Shown piece by piece: positions 6,223-13,273 of a stretch of 22,768 bases of DNA. This DNA comes from a virus. How positions within the stretch are numbered: position 1 is the first letter of the stretch; each line of letters starts with the position of its first letter. Position numbers and translations under genes: made by a program. Below the pieces are notes generated by a model, which saw nothing but the letters and a program-made list of their open reading frames with translations, was not told where the DNA came from and searched no databases. The stretch spans positions 1 through 22,768 of IMG/VR virus record IMGVR_UViG_3300017971_000786. One strand, 5' to 3'.

Positions 6223-7719
6223 ATGAGTGTGGAAAAAGCACAGGCCGATCTGAACAAGTTGCAGAAGTCGATTGACCAGCTTGGAGAGAATGTTGCAGGA
6301 CTTCTGTCGAAGCAGGACAAGGAGATCCAGACGAACGGCGAAGCCTCTCGTGATACTGCGAAGAAACTAGACGCAATGAATGAGAAGTGGGCTGGCTTCG
6401 AGTCGGAAATCAAGGGGATTCAGAAAGATCTTCAGGAGAAAATCTCTGTATGGGAAAAGAGGATGGAGCGCCGTTCGAAGGCTGGCTTCGGGAGTGGTTC
6501 CGATCGGAAGAGTCTCGGAAAGGCCTTTATCGAGAGTGAATGCTTTCAGAAGGCACAGACAGACGGAGACCTTCGTGCGAAGAAGTTCTCTTTTGAAAAG
6601 GGTGACATCTGGCTTCCTGGACAGCGGAAAGATACCATTCTCACCAGTGCAGAGCTTGGCGCAGCAGCTCCGACTTTCCGATGGGATGAGATTATCAATC
6701 TCCCCGTTCGTCCACGGAAACTCTTCGATCTGATTCCATCGATCAATGTCAACACGAACAAGATTGAGTATCCCGAAGAGACGGTCAAACATGAACTGTA
6801 TGCTGAACTGGAGAGCCAGGCAGCATCTGGACAGCCAGATGTTGTTCTCGAATATACCGCAGAAGGATTCTTCGAAGGGCAGATTGTTACTCTCTCTCCT
6901 GGTCTTGGTGTAGAAGAAGAGGCAGAGATTGACACAATCGACTATGACACCCGAACTCTAACAATGACTGGGAATCTGACGAATACGCATGCTGCAGGTA
7001 ATTCCTGTATCAGTGACAAATTCGTGTATACGCCAGAGGCGAAAATCAAGCCGAAGTCCCGCGTGGAATTTGACCTCGCAGAAGCCACGATCAAGACTCT
7101 GGCTACCATCATGCCAGTGTCGAAACAGATGCTAGAAGATGCCCCTGCGCTTCAGCAGTACATCGACATGAGGATGAATGAATTCATCGAGCTGTCGAAG
7201 GAATCGGAGCTGCTGTATGGTGACAATTCCACTCGCCGAATTCAGGGAATTCTGACGCACCCTGATATTCAAAACTATTCGTGGAGTTCCGGTACTGTCG
7301 GGGATACCAAGCTTGACGCAATCCGACGGGCAATGACGCTCGCAATGCTCTCTTTCCTGCCACCTGATTCTGTGGTTCTGCATCCGAACGACTTCGAAGA
7401 CATCGAGACGACGAAGGCAACGGATGGACACTATGTGTTCGCTCAAGTGCAGAGCGGGAATGGGGTAACCAGGGTATGGAGGATGAATGTTGTTGAGTCT
7501 CCTGTGATTGAAGAGACACATGCTCTTGTCGGAGGCTTTTCGACTGGTGCTGTTATTTGGGATCGTCAAATGGCAGAAATGTCCATCTCAGATCAAAATC
7601 GCGACTGGTGGGAGAAAAATGTGATTGCAATGCGCCTGGAAGAGCGAATGGCACAGAGTGTGATTCGTCCACAGGCCTTTGTTGATGTGTACTTCAATAG
7701 TCCACCAGCCGCTCCCTAG
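6223..7719 (+). CDS. Major capsid protein, HK97 fold, with inserted domain
   Basis: Residues 1-85 are strongly heptad-like and charged, fitting the scaffolding delta domain that the upstream protease removes. From about 135 the chain matches the HK97-type capsid family (PF05065): RPRKLFDLIP, EAKIKPKSRVEFDLAEATIKTLATIMPVSKQMLED in the E-loop-to-P-domain transition (written here as EAKIKPKS at 272-279 and IMPVSKQMLED at 296-306), QGILTHPDIQ (341-350), and the C-terminal RLEERMAQSVIRPQAFV (471-487). At 498 residues it is long for the family. The excess lies at about 208-268, inside the expected E-loop, and reads as a beta-rich unit (GQIVTLSPG, EAEIDTIDYDTRTLTM, THAAGN). AAGGAG at 6207-6212 is the RBS. 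It should be the most abundant virion protein. Confidence 0.93.
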   Translation: MSVEKAQADLNKLQKSIDQLGENVAGLLSKQDKEIQTNGEASRDTAKKLDAMNEKWAGFESEIKGIQKDLQEKISVWEKRMERRSKAGFGSGSDRKSLGKAFIESECFQKAQTDGDLRAKKFSFEKGDIWLPGQRKDTILTSAELGAAAPTFRWDEIINLPVRPRKLFDLIPSINVNTNKIEYPEETVKHELYAELESQAASGQPDVVLEYTAEGFFEGQIVTLSPGLGVEEEAEIDTIDYDTRTLTMTGNLTNTHAAGNSCISDKFVYTPEAKIKPKSRVEFDLAEATIKTLATIMPVSKQMLEDAPALQQYIDMRMNEFIELSKESELLYGDNSTRRIQGILTHPDIQNYSWSSGTVGDTKLDAIRRAMTLAMLSFLPPDSVVLHPNDFEDIETTKATDGHYVFAQVQSGNGVTRVWRMNVVESPVIEETHALVGGFSTGAVIWDRQMAEMSISDQNRDWWEKNVIAMRLEERMAQSVIRPQAFVDVYFNSPPAAP

Positions 7720-7735
7720 TCGGGAACTTTTCATA

Positions 7736-7762
7736 GGTTCTGACTCTTTCTGAGTCGGAGCC
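7736..7762 (+). promoter_or_regulatory. Strong hairpin downstream of the major capsid gene
   Basis: GGTTCTGACTC (7736-7746) pairs along its full length with GAGTCGGAGCC (7752-7762), eleven pairs including two G-U, around a five-base loop. There is no T run after it, so it is not a standard intrinsic terminator. Its place 17 bases after the capsid stop fits an mRNA-stabilising or processing hairpin that would separate high capsid expression from later genes. Confidence 0.6.
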
Positions 7763-7797
7763 CTTGGAGAACGGCCCGAAGCAAGCGGAGCTGGACA

Positions 7798-8118
7798 GTG
7801 AATAAAGCCCACCAAAAAGTAAGAGTTATCAGGCCCTTCAGGATGCTTGGACATATGCAGCCTATAGGGAGAGAGATTGTTGTCAGGGTTATACTTGCTA
7901 GAGCCCTGCGAAGTTCTAAGCGGGCCGTGTTCGTCGAGGAAGGAACTCCGAAGAGACAGGCAAAGGATCGGGAGAAGAAGGTTACAAGTCCTGTCGATAC
8001 GAAGGTTGTGTCTCCTGTCGAAGAGAAGTCTGGACGCTGCCAGGGTGTTACTGCTGCTGGAACTCGCTGCAAAAGAAACGGAAAGTTCAACGGATACTGT
8101 GCATCGCACGCACGATAA
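7798..8118 (+). CDS. Small protein with C-terminal Cys/His motif (CX9CX9CX2H)
   Basis: The GTG start at 7798 is supported by GCGGAG seven bases upstream. The 106-residue product has two parts. The basic N-terminal half (KVRVIRPFRMLGHMQPIGRE then a helix ending in SKRAVFVEE) looks like small proteins often encoded just after phage capsid genes, which I recall as head-proximal proteins of unclear role. The C-terminal half has a spacer with a repeated (T/V)SPV motif, then GRCQGVTAAGTRCKRNGKFN and YCASH, giving CX9CX9CX2H, a likely zinc-binding module. It precedes the first appendage gene, whose RBS overlaps its stop. Possible roles are nucleic-acid binding or a small capsid-associated protein; neither is proven. 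Confidence 0.75.
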   Translation: MNKAHQKVRVIRPFRMLGHMQPIGREIVVRVILARALRSSKRAVFVEEGTPKRQAKDREKKVTSPVDTKVVSPVEEKSGRCQGVTAAGTRCKRNGKFNGYCASHAR

Positions 8119-8129
8119 GGGGTTCTGTC

Positions 8130-8153
8130 AATGGCTTGGGGAGACCACGATCA
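8130..8153 (+). repeat. 24-bp direct repeat at gene start, copy 1 (copy 2 at 9162-9185)
   Basis: The 24 bases at 8130-8153 are identical to 9162-9185 and cover the first codons of both anchor-bearing genes (MAWGDHDQ in each). Similarity continues imperfectly for about 130 bases. This shows a duplicated gene start with exchanged 3' parts. Confidence 0.9.
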
Positions 8154-8892
8154 AATCAGGACACAGGAGCAACTCCTTGCCAATGTTCCTTCGTTTATCG
8201 AAGGACTTCGATCCGATGGAGACTTCCGGGTTGGAAAGGTTGATCACCAGAATCTTAGGGACTTCATCTATACCATTTTCAATGCCCCGCCTCCGGGGAG
8301 CGTAGGAACAGACGATGTCACGAATGATTCAACGGTAGTCGGAGCAAATTGCAGCGATGCTCTTGAACAACTTGATTCTGATATTGCAGGCCTTGGTTCT
8401 GACGACATTGCAAACGAGTCAACAGTTACTGGGGCAACAGTTTCCGACGCTTTGGAGACTCTTGCAGGTGTGTCATGCGAAAGATTCTTCGACGCCTCGA
8501 ACCGCAACGGAATCCTTGACAACTACGCGACCAAAGTCATTGCTTCGACTTCATCAGGGTATTTCTCCTTCCTGGTTCCTGCCGACTTCGGGTCCCTTGT
8601 AGATGCAGAACTAATCTACTCACCTGAAGCAGGGGCAGCTCAGACCGGCAGGGATATCGACTTGTTCACGTCGTATGGTCCTGATGCAGGTGGAATTGAC
8701 GACTTCGGAGATTCGGACACATCCACTACATACGACATGTCAACGCAAGCAGGAGAATGGCACACTATCGATATTTCAGGTGTATTGACTTCGCTTGCAG
8801 CTGGGCATCGTGTCGGATTGATGGTTGATCATAATCTTGTGGGCGGAAACATTCACTATCTCGGAATCAGGCTCGTTTACAACAAGGCATAG
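8131..8892 (+). CDS. Putative virion appendage protein with shared N-terminal anchor (A)
   Basis: ATG 8131 has AAGGGG eight bases upstream. Three parts are visible in the 253 residues. Residues 1-50 (MAWGDHDQ ... SDGDF ... VDHQNLRDFI) are nearly the same module as the start of the 573-aa protein at 9163. Residues 58-110 hold two copies of a repeat, (S/T)DD(V/I)xN(D/E)STVxGAxxSDALExL. Residues 115-253 look like a beta-sandwich, ending in GNIHYLGIRLVYNKA, as in many phage fibre or decoration domains. Repeats ending in DAL-x-x-L are common in phage fibre-like proteins. The gene lies between capsid and neck genes, so a head-attached fibre is plausible, but tail attachment is not excluded. Confidence 0.75.
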   Translation: MAWGDHDQIRTQEQLLANVPSFIEGLRSDGDFRVGKVDHQNLRDFIYTIFNAPPPGSVGTDDVTNDSTVVGANCSDALEQLDSDIAGLGSDDIANESTVTGATVSDALETLAGVSCERFFDASNRNGILDNYATKVIASTSSGYFSFLVPADFGSLVDAELIYSPEAGAAQTGRDIDLFTSYGPDAGGIDDFGDSDTSTTYDMSTQAGEWHTIDISGVLTSLAAGHRVGLMVDHNLVGGNIHYLGIRLVYNKA

Positions 8893-8899
8893 GTGAGAC

Positions 8900-9163
8900 A
8901 TGGCCTTTATGTATCAGTACACGAGAGAACGAATCACGTCTGGAGAATACACAGGACGCAGGGACATCAACAATCCTTCCAGGGAAGACGGGAGCGGGAA
9001 TCGATTGTATCTCGCAGACGAAGTCCAGACTGCGCTTCCTGGGAAGGTGTTTTACGTGCACCTTTCAGGTTCGACGTGTAATGTTGAGTTCGAGATAGAG
9101 CTTGATTCTGCTGAACAGTCGACTCTTGACACTGTAGTTGCAAACCACAAGGCGAACACGTAA
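8900..9163 (+). CDS. Small beta-rich hypothetical protein, 87 aa
   Basis: The ATG at 8900 is preceded by GGTGAG, three bases from the start, and lies seven bases after the previous stop. The stop overlaps the next start (TAATG at 9161-9165). The product has a polar N-terminus (YTRERITSGEYTGRRDINNP), a beta-rich centre (TALPGKVFYVHLSG, VEFEIELD) and an end SAEQSTLDTVVANHKANT. I recall similar 'L-S-x-x-E-x-x-x-L-D-x-x-V-x-x-H' endings in small phage proteins encoded beside fibre genes, but cannot name the family. It sits between the two anchor-bearing genes and may be a partner or chaperone of them. Function unknown. Confidence 0.7.
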   Translation: MAFMYQYTRERITSGEYTGRRDINNPSREDGSGNRLYLADEVQTALPGKVFYVHLSGSTCNVEFEIELDSAEQSTLDTVVANHKANT

Positions 9164-9185
9164 TGGCTTGGGGAGACCACGATCA
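9162..9185 (+). repeat. 24-bp direct repeat at gene start, copy 2 (copy 1 at 8130-8153)
   Basis: Identical to 8130-8153; it covers the ATG and first codons of the 573-aa protein. The two copies are 1,032 bases apart, so homologous recombination between them would delete the 253-aa gene and the small gene after it. Confidence 0.9.
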
Positions 9186-10884
9186 GTCACGAAGCAAGTC
9201 TGAGCTTCTTTCAAAAATCCCAACGGACAAAGAAAGAATCTCTTCTGATGGAGACTATACAAGAGGGATAGTTGACCATCAGAATCTTCGTGATTTGATT
9301 GTTACGATGTTTGCAGGTTCTGGTTCAGGTCCTGGTTATGGAGGATGGATTCGAGTTGTTGACATTGAACCAATTTCTCCCGGTGTTATTTCTGACAAGG
9401 TGTTTCAGGATTCTCCACAGGACACTGTTCTTCAGTCTTGCAAAAGTGACAAGCAGACCTTTCGTGTCAGAGTCAAGGCCAGCTTTCCGATTGCCAATGT
9501 TGGAGGAATTGATTTTCTTCTTACAGAGTCAATAGATGGTGGATACTACGAAGGACTTGCAGACGTTACAATTTCTGACTCTGGGAATGTTGAGGCTGTA
9601 ACGATCAACCCGGACGGAGTTGATGGTTCTAAAGACACTGTATCTGTTGTGCTTGAGCCGGCTCCTGAGCTTTTGTCTCTTGAATTCACAGGTGGATATC
9701 CAGGGATTCAAACAGAGTTGAAACAGGGTGATTCTTTTTCAATTCATGGAACAACGGACGTTCCTTGCACTGGAGTGAGAATCCTTGACCATGAGGCTTG
9801 TGAATTTGCAGAAATAACGTTCGCTTCAACAACCAACTTTTCGGTTGCTGTTACGATTGCAAACCGTGGAGACTCTGCTGTGTTGAGGCCTGCAAGGGTG
9901 CAAGCCAGGAATGCTGCAGGTGCTTATGGAAGCACAAGGGATACTAACGAGCTTGGCGGTACTGTTGACGGTGTTGACGTAGTAAACTGCAACAATTTGC
10001 ATCCTTCTGTTTCTTTCGGAACCATTGCGTATCCTGGTGTCCAGGGTGCAATCAAAGACTCAGAATCTGCTTTTGCTAACTTTTTTGTCTCAAATCAGGA
10101 CTCTGTGTTTTTTGATTCTCCCACGTCAGAGCTTGCGGTTGTAAACCCCACTCTCGTTGAGTTCCCGAAAGAAGCTTACAGGATTGCAGGGGATTACAAC
10201 GTCTCTACTCACAATCTGAGTTGTACTGCGAACAGAGTTGCAAACGATGCGACTTCGATTGCTACAGCCCTGGTTAAGATTGCACACGTTGCCTGTACCA
10301 TTGAAGCTTCTCTCCCTGCTTCGAGACTTAGAAGCGGGGGCAATGATGGAACTTCAATTCAGAACCACACAATTACCCTGAGCGCAAATCAGGAACTGCT
10401 TTCTGCTCCGAGTATGGGCGAGGAAACGGGAGGCGGAACCTTCATTGGTTCGTGGGCAGGAGGGCCTGAGATTTGGACACGTACGCTACAAGTGCACGAC
10501 GATAATGTGAAGGGCTCCTATACGTGGCAGTCTCCGAGTGCAACAAATCTAGCAGGCCTTGTTACATCGGTTCTGACAGGCTCTGATGCATATGTTCTCG
10601 GTGGATTCGTCCAGCGCGATGTCACCTTTGGTCCGTTCTCACAGCAGGAACCGCTTGGAGTGGCTGTTGTCGACTATTCGAAACTTCAAGCAGGGATTTT
10701 AACCGCAACAAACCAGCCTTCAATTCGTCATACTCCACAAGGCGACACTGGAGACGCAACAGACGAATACACAATTCTCGTCCTGGGAGTGAATCCATCG
10801 CAGTTGTGGTGGAATGATATAGCGGCTGCATCTTCGAATAGCAGCGGAACTGCACAACTTCTCGAAATTGAAGAGTTGCCCTGA
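9163..10884 (+). CDS. Putative large virion appendage protein with shared anchor and Ig-like repeats (B)
   Basis: The 573-residue protein begins with the MAWGDHDQ ... VDHQNLRDLI anchor (1-47) and a Gly/Ser linker (50-62), then unrelated sequence. The rest is beta-rich and low in Cys. Two units begin with related motifs, FTGGYPGIQTELKQGDSFSI (about 171-190) and FGTIAYPGVQGAIKDSESAF (about 285-304), the first followed by a block ending in rARVQArNaAGaYg. These look like Ig-like domains as seen in phage decoration proteins and fibres. The C-terminal part (about 400-573) has no family I recognise. Both ends overlap neighbours (TAATG, TGATG), so it is translated together with them. A contiguous stretch that includes most of this gene has no TCGAA word. 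Confidence 0.75.
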   Translation: MAWGDHDQSRSKSELLSKIPTDKERISSDGDYTRGIVDHQNLRDLIVTMFAGSGSGPGYGGWIRVVDIEPISPGVISDKVFQDSPQDTVLQSCKSDKQTFRVRVKASFPIANVGGIDFLLTESIDGGYYEGLADVTISDSGNVEAVTINPDGVDGSKDTVSVVLEPAPELLSLEFTGGYPGIQTELKQGDSFSIHGTTDVPCTGVRILDHEACEFAEITFASTTNFSVAVTIANRGDSAVLRPARVQARNAAGAYGSTRDTNELGGTVDGVDVVNCNNLHPSVSFGTIAYPGVQGAIKDSESAFANFFVSNQDSVFFDSPTSELAVVNPTLVEFPKEAYRIAGDYNVSTHNLSCTANRVANDATSIATALVKIAHVACTIEASLPASRLRSGGNDGTSIQNHTITLSANQELLSAPSMGEETGGGTFIGSWAGGPEIWTRTLQVHDDNVKGSYTWQSPSATNLAGLVTSVLTGSDAYVLGGFVQRDVTFGPFSQQEPLGVAVVDYSKLQAGILTATNQPSIRHTPQGDTGDATDEYTILVLGVNPSQLWWNDIAAASSNSSGTAQLLEIEELP

Positions 10885-12149
10885 TGAGCGCCTTTGAAGA
10901 TTTTGTCAATCTAGAGCTGCCCAAGCGTGCAGTTACGATCAAGGGCTCGATTGCTACTGGAGACCCTAATCTCTCTTCTCTTCCTGAAGTGAACTTCGCC
11001 CCTGTAGGATCGATGTATTTCCAGGAAGATATTGTACCAAGAAAAAACTGGGCAAAGCTTGGACCTGAGGCGGATGACTGGTCTGTTGTGGGAGAAGGTG
11101 CAGGGGACATTTATTCTCCGCTCGACTTGAGGGATTGGGCTTCTCCCGCTCCTTCAACGATTGCAGGTGCTTTGGACAGATTAGGCTCTGTTCGTCCTAC
11201 TATTTTCTATTATGTGGAGTCAGACGCTTGTCCATACGCTACGATTCAAGATTGTGTTGATGCCGCTGCCCTGGTGGCAACGGTTGAACAACCATCTCTT
11301 GCAATTATTGCGTCCGGTACCTTTTCCCAAGATGTTGAGTTGAAGGACAATGTCATTCTACAGGGGCAGGGGAAAGAAAGCACAACCATCAATGGCCAAG
11401 TTAGTTTCACAACTGATTGGGCTTCTGCAATTATCAAGAGTCTGTCTATCGTAACAGAAGCACTTGACGACAAAGTTTCTTTGTATGTTCAGTCTGCAAA
11501 CTGGATTCAGCTTAGCCTTTTGAGTGTCGATATCTATCAGTGGTCGAACACACGGCAGGCCGTAATTGGAGACACAGGTGCAGATATAACTTTCCTTGAT
11601 GATTGTTATATTGTGGGTGTTTCTGCAACACCTTCAATCCCTGTTGTTGATCTTCAAAACGGTGCCTGGATTGGACTTGTTGCCAATGTTGCAATCGGTT
11701 TAAGCAATTCAACACCCGGTGTTTTTGCAGTTAGAATTGACGGTGGTTTTTTTGGGATAGGTCCGACAGGAAACTGTGTTATTGATGGTTCTGTAGAACT
11801 TTTAAACTTTGCCTTTATGAGTTCTGCCATCAAAATCACACTAAACGAATATGTTGCTTCTCGTTCCCCTCTTGTGCTTCGAAATGGCAGTATTGCTCAG
11901 TTCTATGGCCAGCTTGTCATGTTTGGACAGGGAACATATGACGTTGTAGGAGATGCAGGTACAGAATTCAGGTATCATGCAATATCAGGGTCAAGCCTTT
12001 CAAAGGTTGATCCGAATGTTTCAATAACAGATCTTCCTTCTGTTTTTTCTTTTGTTCCTTCTGTTCCTGCTGATTGGGACAGTCTTCCAAAGAGTATTTC
12101 TGATGCACTAAATGAGTTAGCATCAAGAGTCAGAGCACTGGAGCCGTAG
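10884..12149 (+). CDS. Putative beta-helix appendage protein (tailspike-like fold)
   Basis: This protein has 421 residues. The N-terminus (FEDFVNLELPKR, then YFQEDIVPRKNWAKLGPEADDWSVVG) looks like an attachment segment. SPAPSTIAGALDRL (87-100) is a linker of the same DAL/GAL type as in protein A. YATIQDCVDAAA followed by IIASGTFSQDVELKDNVILQ (about 118-155) is the usual entry of a right-handed parallel beta-helix of the pectate-lyase/tailspike type, and the repetitive beta-rich chain to about 360 fits it. The C-terminus has SISDALNELASRVRALE, a short coiled coil. I see no enzyme motif, so host-surface binding or glycan cleavage is only a possibility. The second half has A/T-rich codons and very few TCGAA words. 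Confidence 0.75.
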   Translation: MSAFEDFVNLELPKRAVTIKGSIATGDPNLSSLPEVNFAPVGSMYFQEDIVPRKNWAKLGPEADDWSVVGEGAGDIYSPLDLRDWASPAPSTIAGALDRLGSVRPTIFYYVESDACPYATIQDCVDAAALVATVEQPSLAIIASGTFSQDVELKDNVILQGQGKESTTINGQVSFTTDWASAIIKSLSIVTEALDDKVSLYVQSANWIQLSLLSVDIYQWSNTRQAVIGDTGADITFLDDCYIVGVSATPSIPVVDLQNGAWIGLVANVAIGLSNSTPGVFAVRIDGGFFGIGPTGNCVIDGSVELLNFAFMSSAIKITLNEYVASRSPLVLRNGSIAQFYGQLVMFGQGTYDVVGDAGTEFRYHAISGSSLSKVDPNVSITDLPSVFSFVPSVPADWDSLPKSISDALNELASRVRALEP

Positions 12150-12150
12150 A

Positions 12151-12369
12151 ATGAAGAAAAGCGATGCAATCAAACTCGCAAAGAGACTTCTTCATTCTGG
12201 ACACGATAGTGTGGAAGGTCTTAGAAAAGAGCTTGAATCTGTAAGTGATGAGGATGCCAAGGATGTATCAAGACAATACATGTTGTCAGTAGTCAGGGAC
12301 AAAAGGAGAAATGGCAAAAATCGCTGTCTTATTTTTCCTGAGCTTTTGATCCTGAAAAGGCTAAAATAG
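12151..12369 (+). CDS. Small basic hypothetical protein, 72 aa
   Basis: The ATG at 12151 is one base after the previous stop and GGAG lies upstream at 12140-12143. The product is strongly charged and helical (DAIKLAKRLLHSG, VEGLRKELESVSDEDAKDVS), with a basic C-terminal end (KRRNGKN ... ILKRLK). I do not recognise it. Its stop overlaps the GTG of the next gene. It belongs to the A/T-rich patch that also covers the beta-helix gene end and the adaptor gene. Confidence 0.6.
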   Translation: MKKSDAIKLAKRLLHSGHDSVEGLRKELESVSDEDAKDVSRQYMLSVVRDKRRNGKNRCLIFPELLILKRLK

Positions 12370-12812
12370 TGTCATATCTTGCGGATACCTGGACTTGGGC
12401 AGATTTGAAAGCAGAATTGCTTTTATATCTTGGTCTGACTGAACCATTGGATCCTGCTGTTGAAATGAAGCTTCAGGCTTTATTGACTGCTGCAATCAAG
12501 GACGGCGATCAATATATGAACAACCCATTCAAGGTTGATTCGGATGGTAAGTGGATTGACCCTGAAGCTTACGAAGACGATCCAGAAGAAGGCAGTGATG
12601 TTGTTCCCTCCTATGATGTGAAGATTGGTCTTTTTGAATGGGTTCGACTTAGAAATGTTGATACACAGATCCCTGCTTCAGGGCAGTTTGTTTCGATGAA
12701 AAAGACGGGAGACTTACAGGAATCATATGGAAGAGTTTCCAGGTCCTGGGATCCTGGTGAATTCATGCCGTATACTTTCTGGAATCCGTACAGACTAAGG
12801 CTTTCTTTTTAA
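12369..12812 (+). CDS. Head-tail connector / adaptor protein (gp6/gp15-like)
   Basis: The start is GTG 12369, overlapping the previous stop (TAGTG), with AAAAGG upstream at 12355-12360. The first half is helical: TWADLKAELLLYLGL, then AVEMKLQALLTAAIKDGDQYMNNPF. A helical bundle ending in a D-x-Y-x-N-N-P-F segment is typical of the adaptor ring under the portal in HK97- and SPP1-type heads. The second half has an acidic insertion (EAYEDDPEEGSD) and a helix-strand end. The 147-residue length fits. The position, first in a set of four overlapping genes before the sheath, supports the call. Confidence 0.8.
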   Translation: MSYLADTWTWADLKAELLLYLGLTEPLDPAVEMKLQALLTAAIKDGDQYMNNPFKVDSDGKWIDPEAYEDDPEEGSDVVPSYDVKIGLFEWVRLRNVDTQIPASGQFVSMKKTGDLQESYGRVSRSWDPGEFMPYTFWNPYRLRLSF

Positions 12813-13273
12813 TGACTGCCAGTTCAACATTTGTGGACAGAGACAGGGGTTGGAATTCGTTCCAGCGTCTGGTTGTGGACATGAATTCAAAAGTGGTGGT
12901 TGTCGGAGTGATTCACGGTCAAATAGCAACCTATGCTACTGCAAATGAGTTCGGGGTTCCTAGTCGGAACATTCCTGCAAGACCAGCCTTTCGAACAATG
13001 GTTGATAAGAACAGGGATATGCTAGGGCGAGAACTCAACAGACAGATGCAGCGTCAGATTGCGAGACGCTCTCCAAGCTCGGATGGAGCGTACATAGCAG
13101 TGGGTTTGCTCGCTTCGAATCTCCTGAAGAAGTCCATTCGGAACTGGAGCATTCCCCCGAACGCCCCTTCGACGATTCTACAGAAGGGAGTCAACAATCC
13201 ATTGGCCGACACAGGAGCAGAACAACAGGCAGTCACTTTCGAAGTGAGAAGCAGGGGAGCGGTAGGATCTTGA
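12812..13273 (+). CDS. Neck/tail completion protein, HK97 gp10-like
   Basis: It overlaps the adaptor stop (TAATG). The diagnostic part is VVVVGVIHGQIATYATANEF then GVPSRNIPARPAFRTMVDKN: an Asn-Glu-Phe-Gly block followed by I-P-A-R-P-F/A-R, as in the HK97 gp10-like and Mu gpG-type neck proteins. A helical stretch follows (MLGRELNRQMQRQIARR) and then LLASNLLKKSIRNW. The end (NPLADTGAEQQAVTFEVR) carries the usual 'P-L-x-D-T-G' signature. At 153 residues it is of normal length. It joins head and tail together with the adaptor, stopper and terminator encoded on both sides. Confidence 0.85.
   Translation: MTASSTFVDRDRGWNSFQRLVVDMNSKVVVVGVIHGQIATYATANEFGVPSRNIPARPAFRTMVDKNRDMLGRELNRQMQRQIARRSPSSDGAYIAVGLLASNLLKKSIRNWSIPPNAPSTILQKGVNNPLADTGAEQQAVTFEVRSRGAVGS

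Noticed and set aside
7798-8305. Alternative 142-aa frame at 7877-8305
   Set aside because: It overlaps both the GTG-started small protein (with RBS and Cys/His motif) and the anchor-bearing gene, and its sequence is Leu/Arg/Ser-rich shadow.
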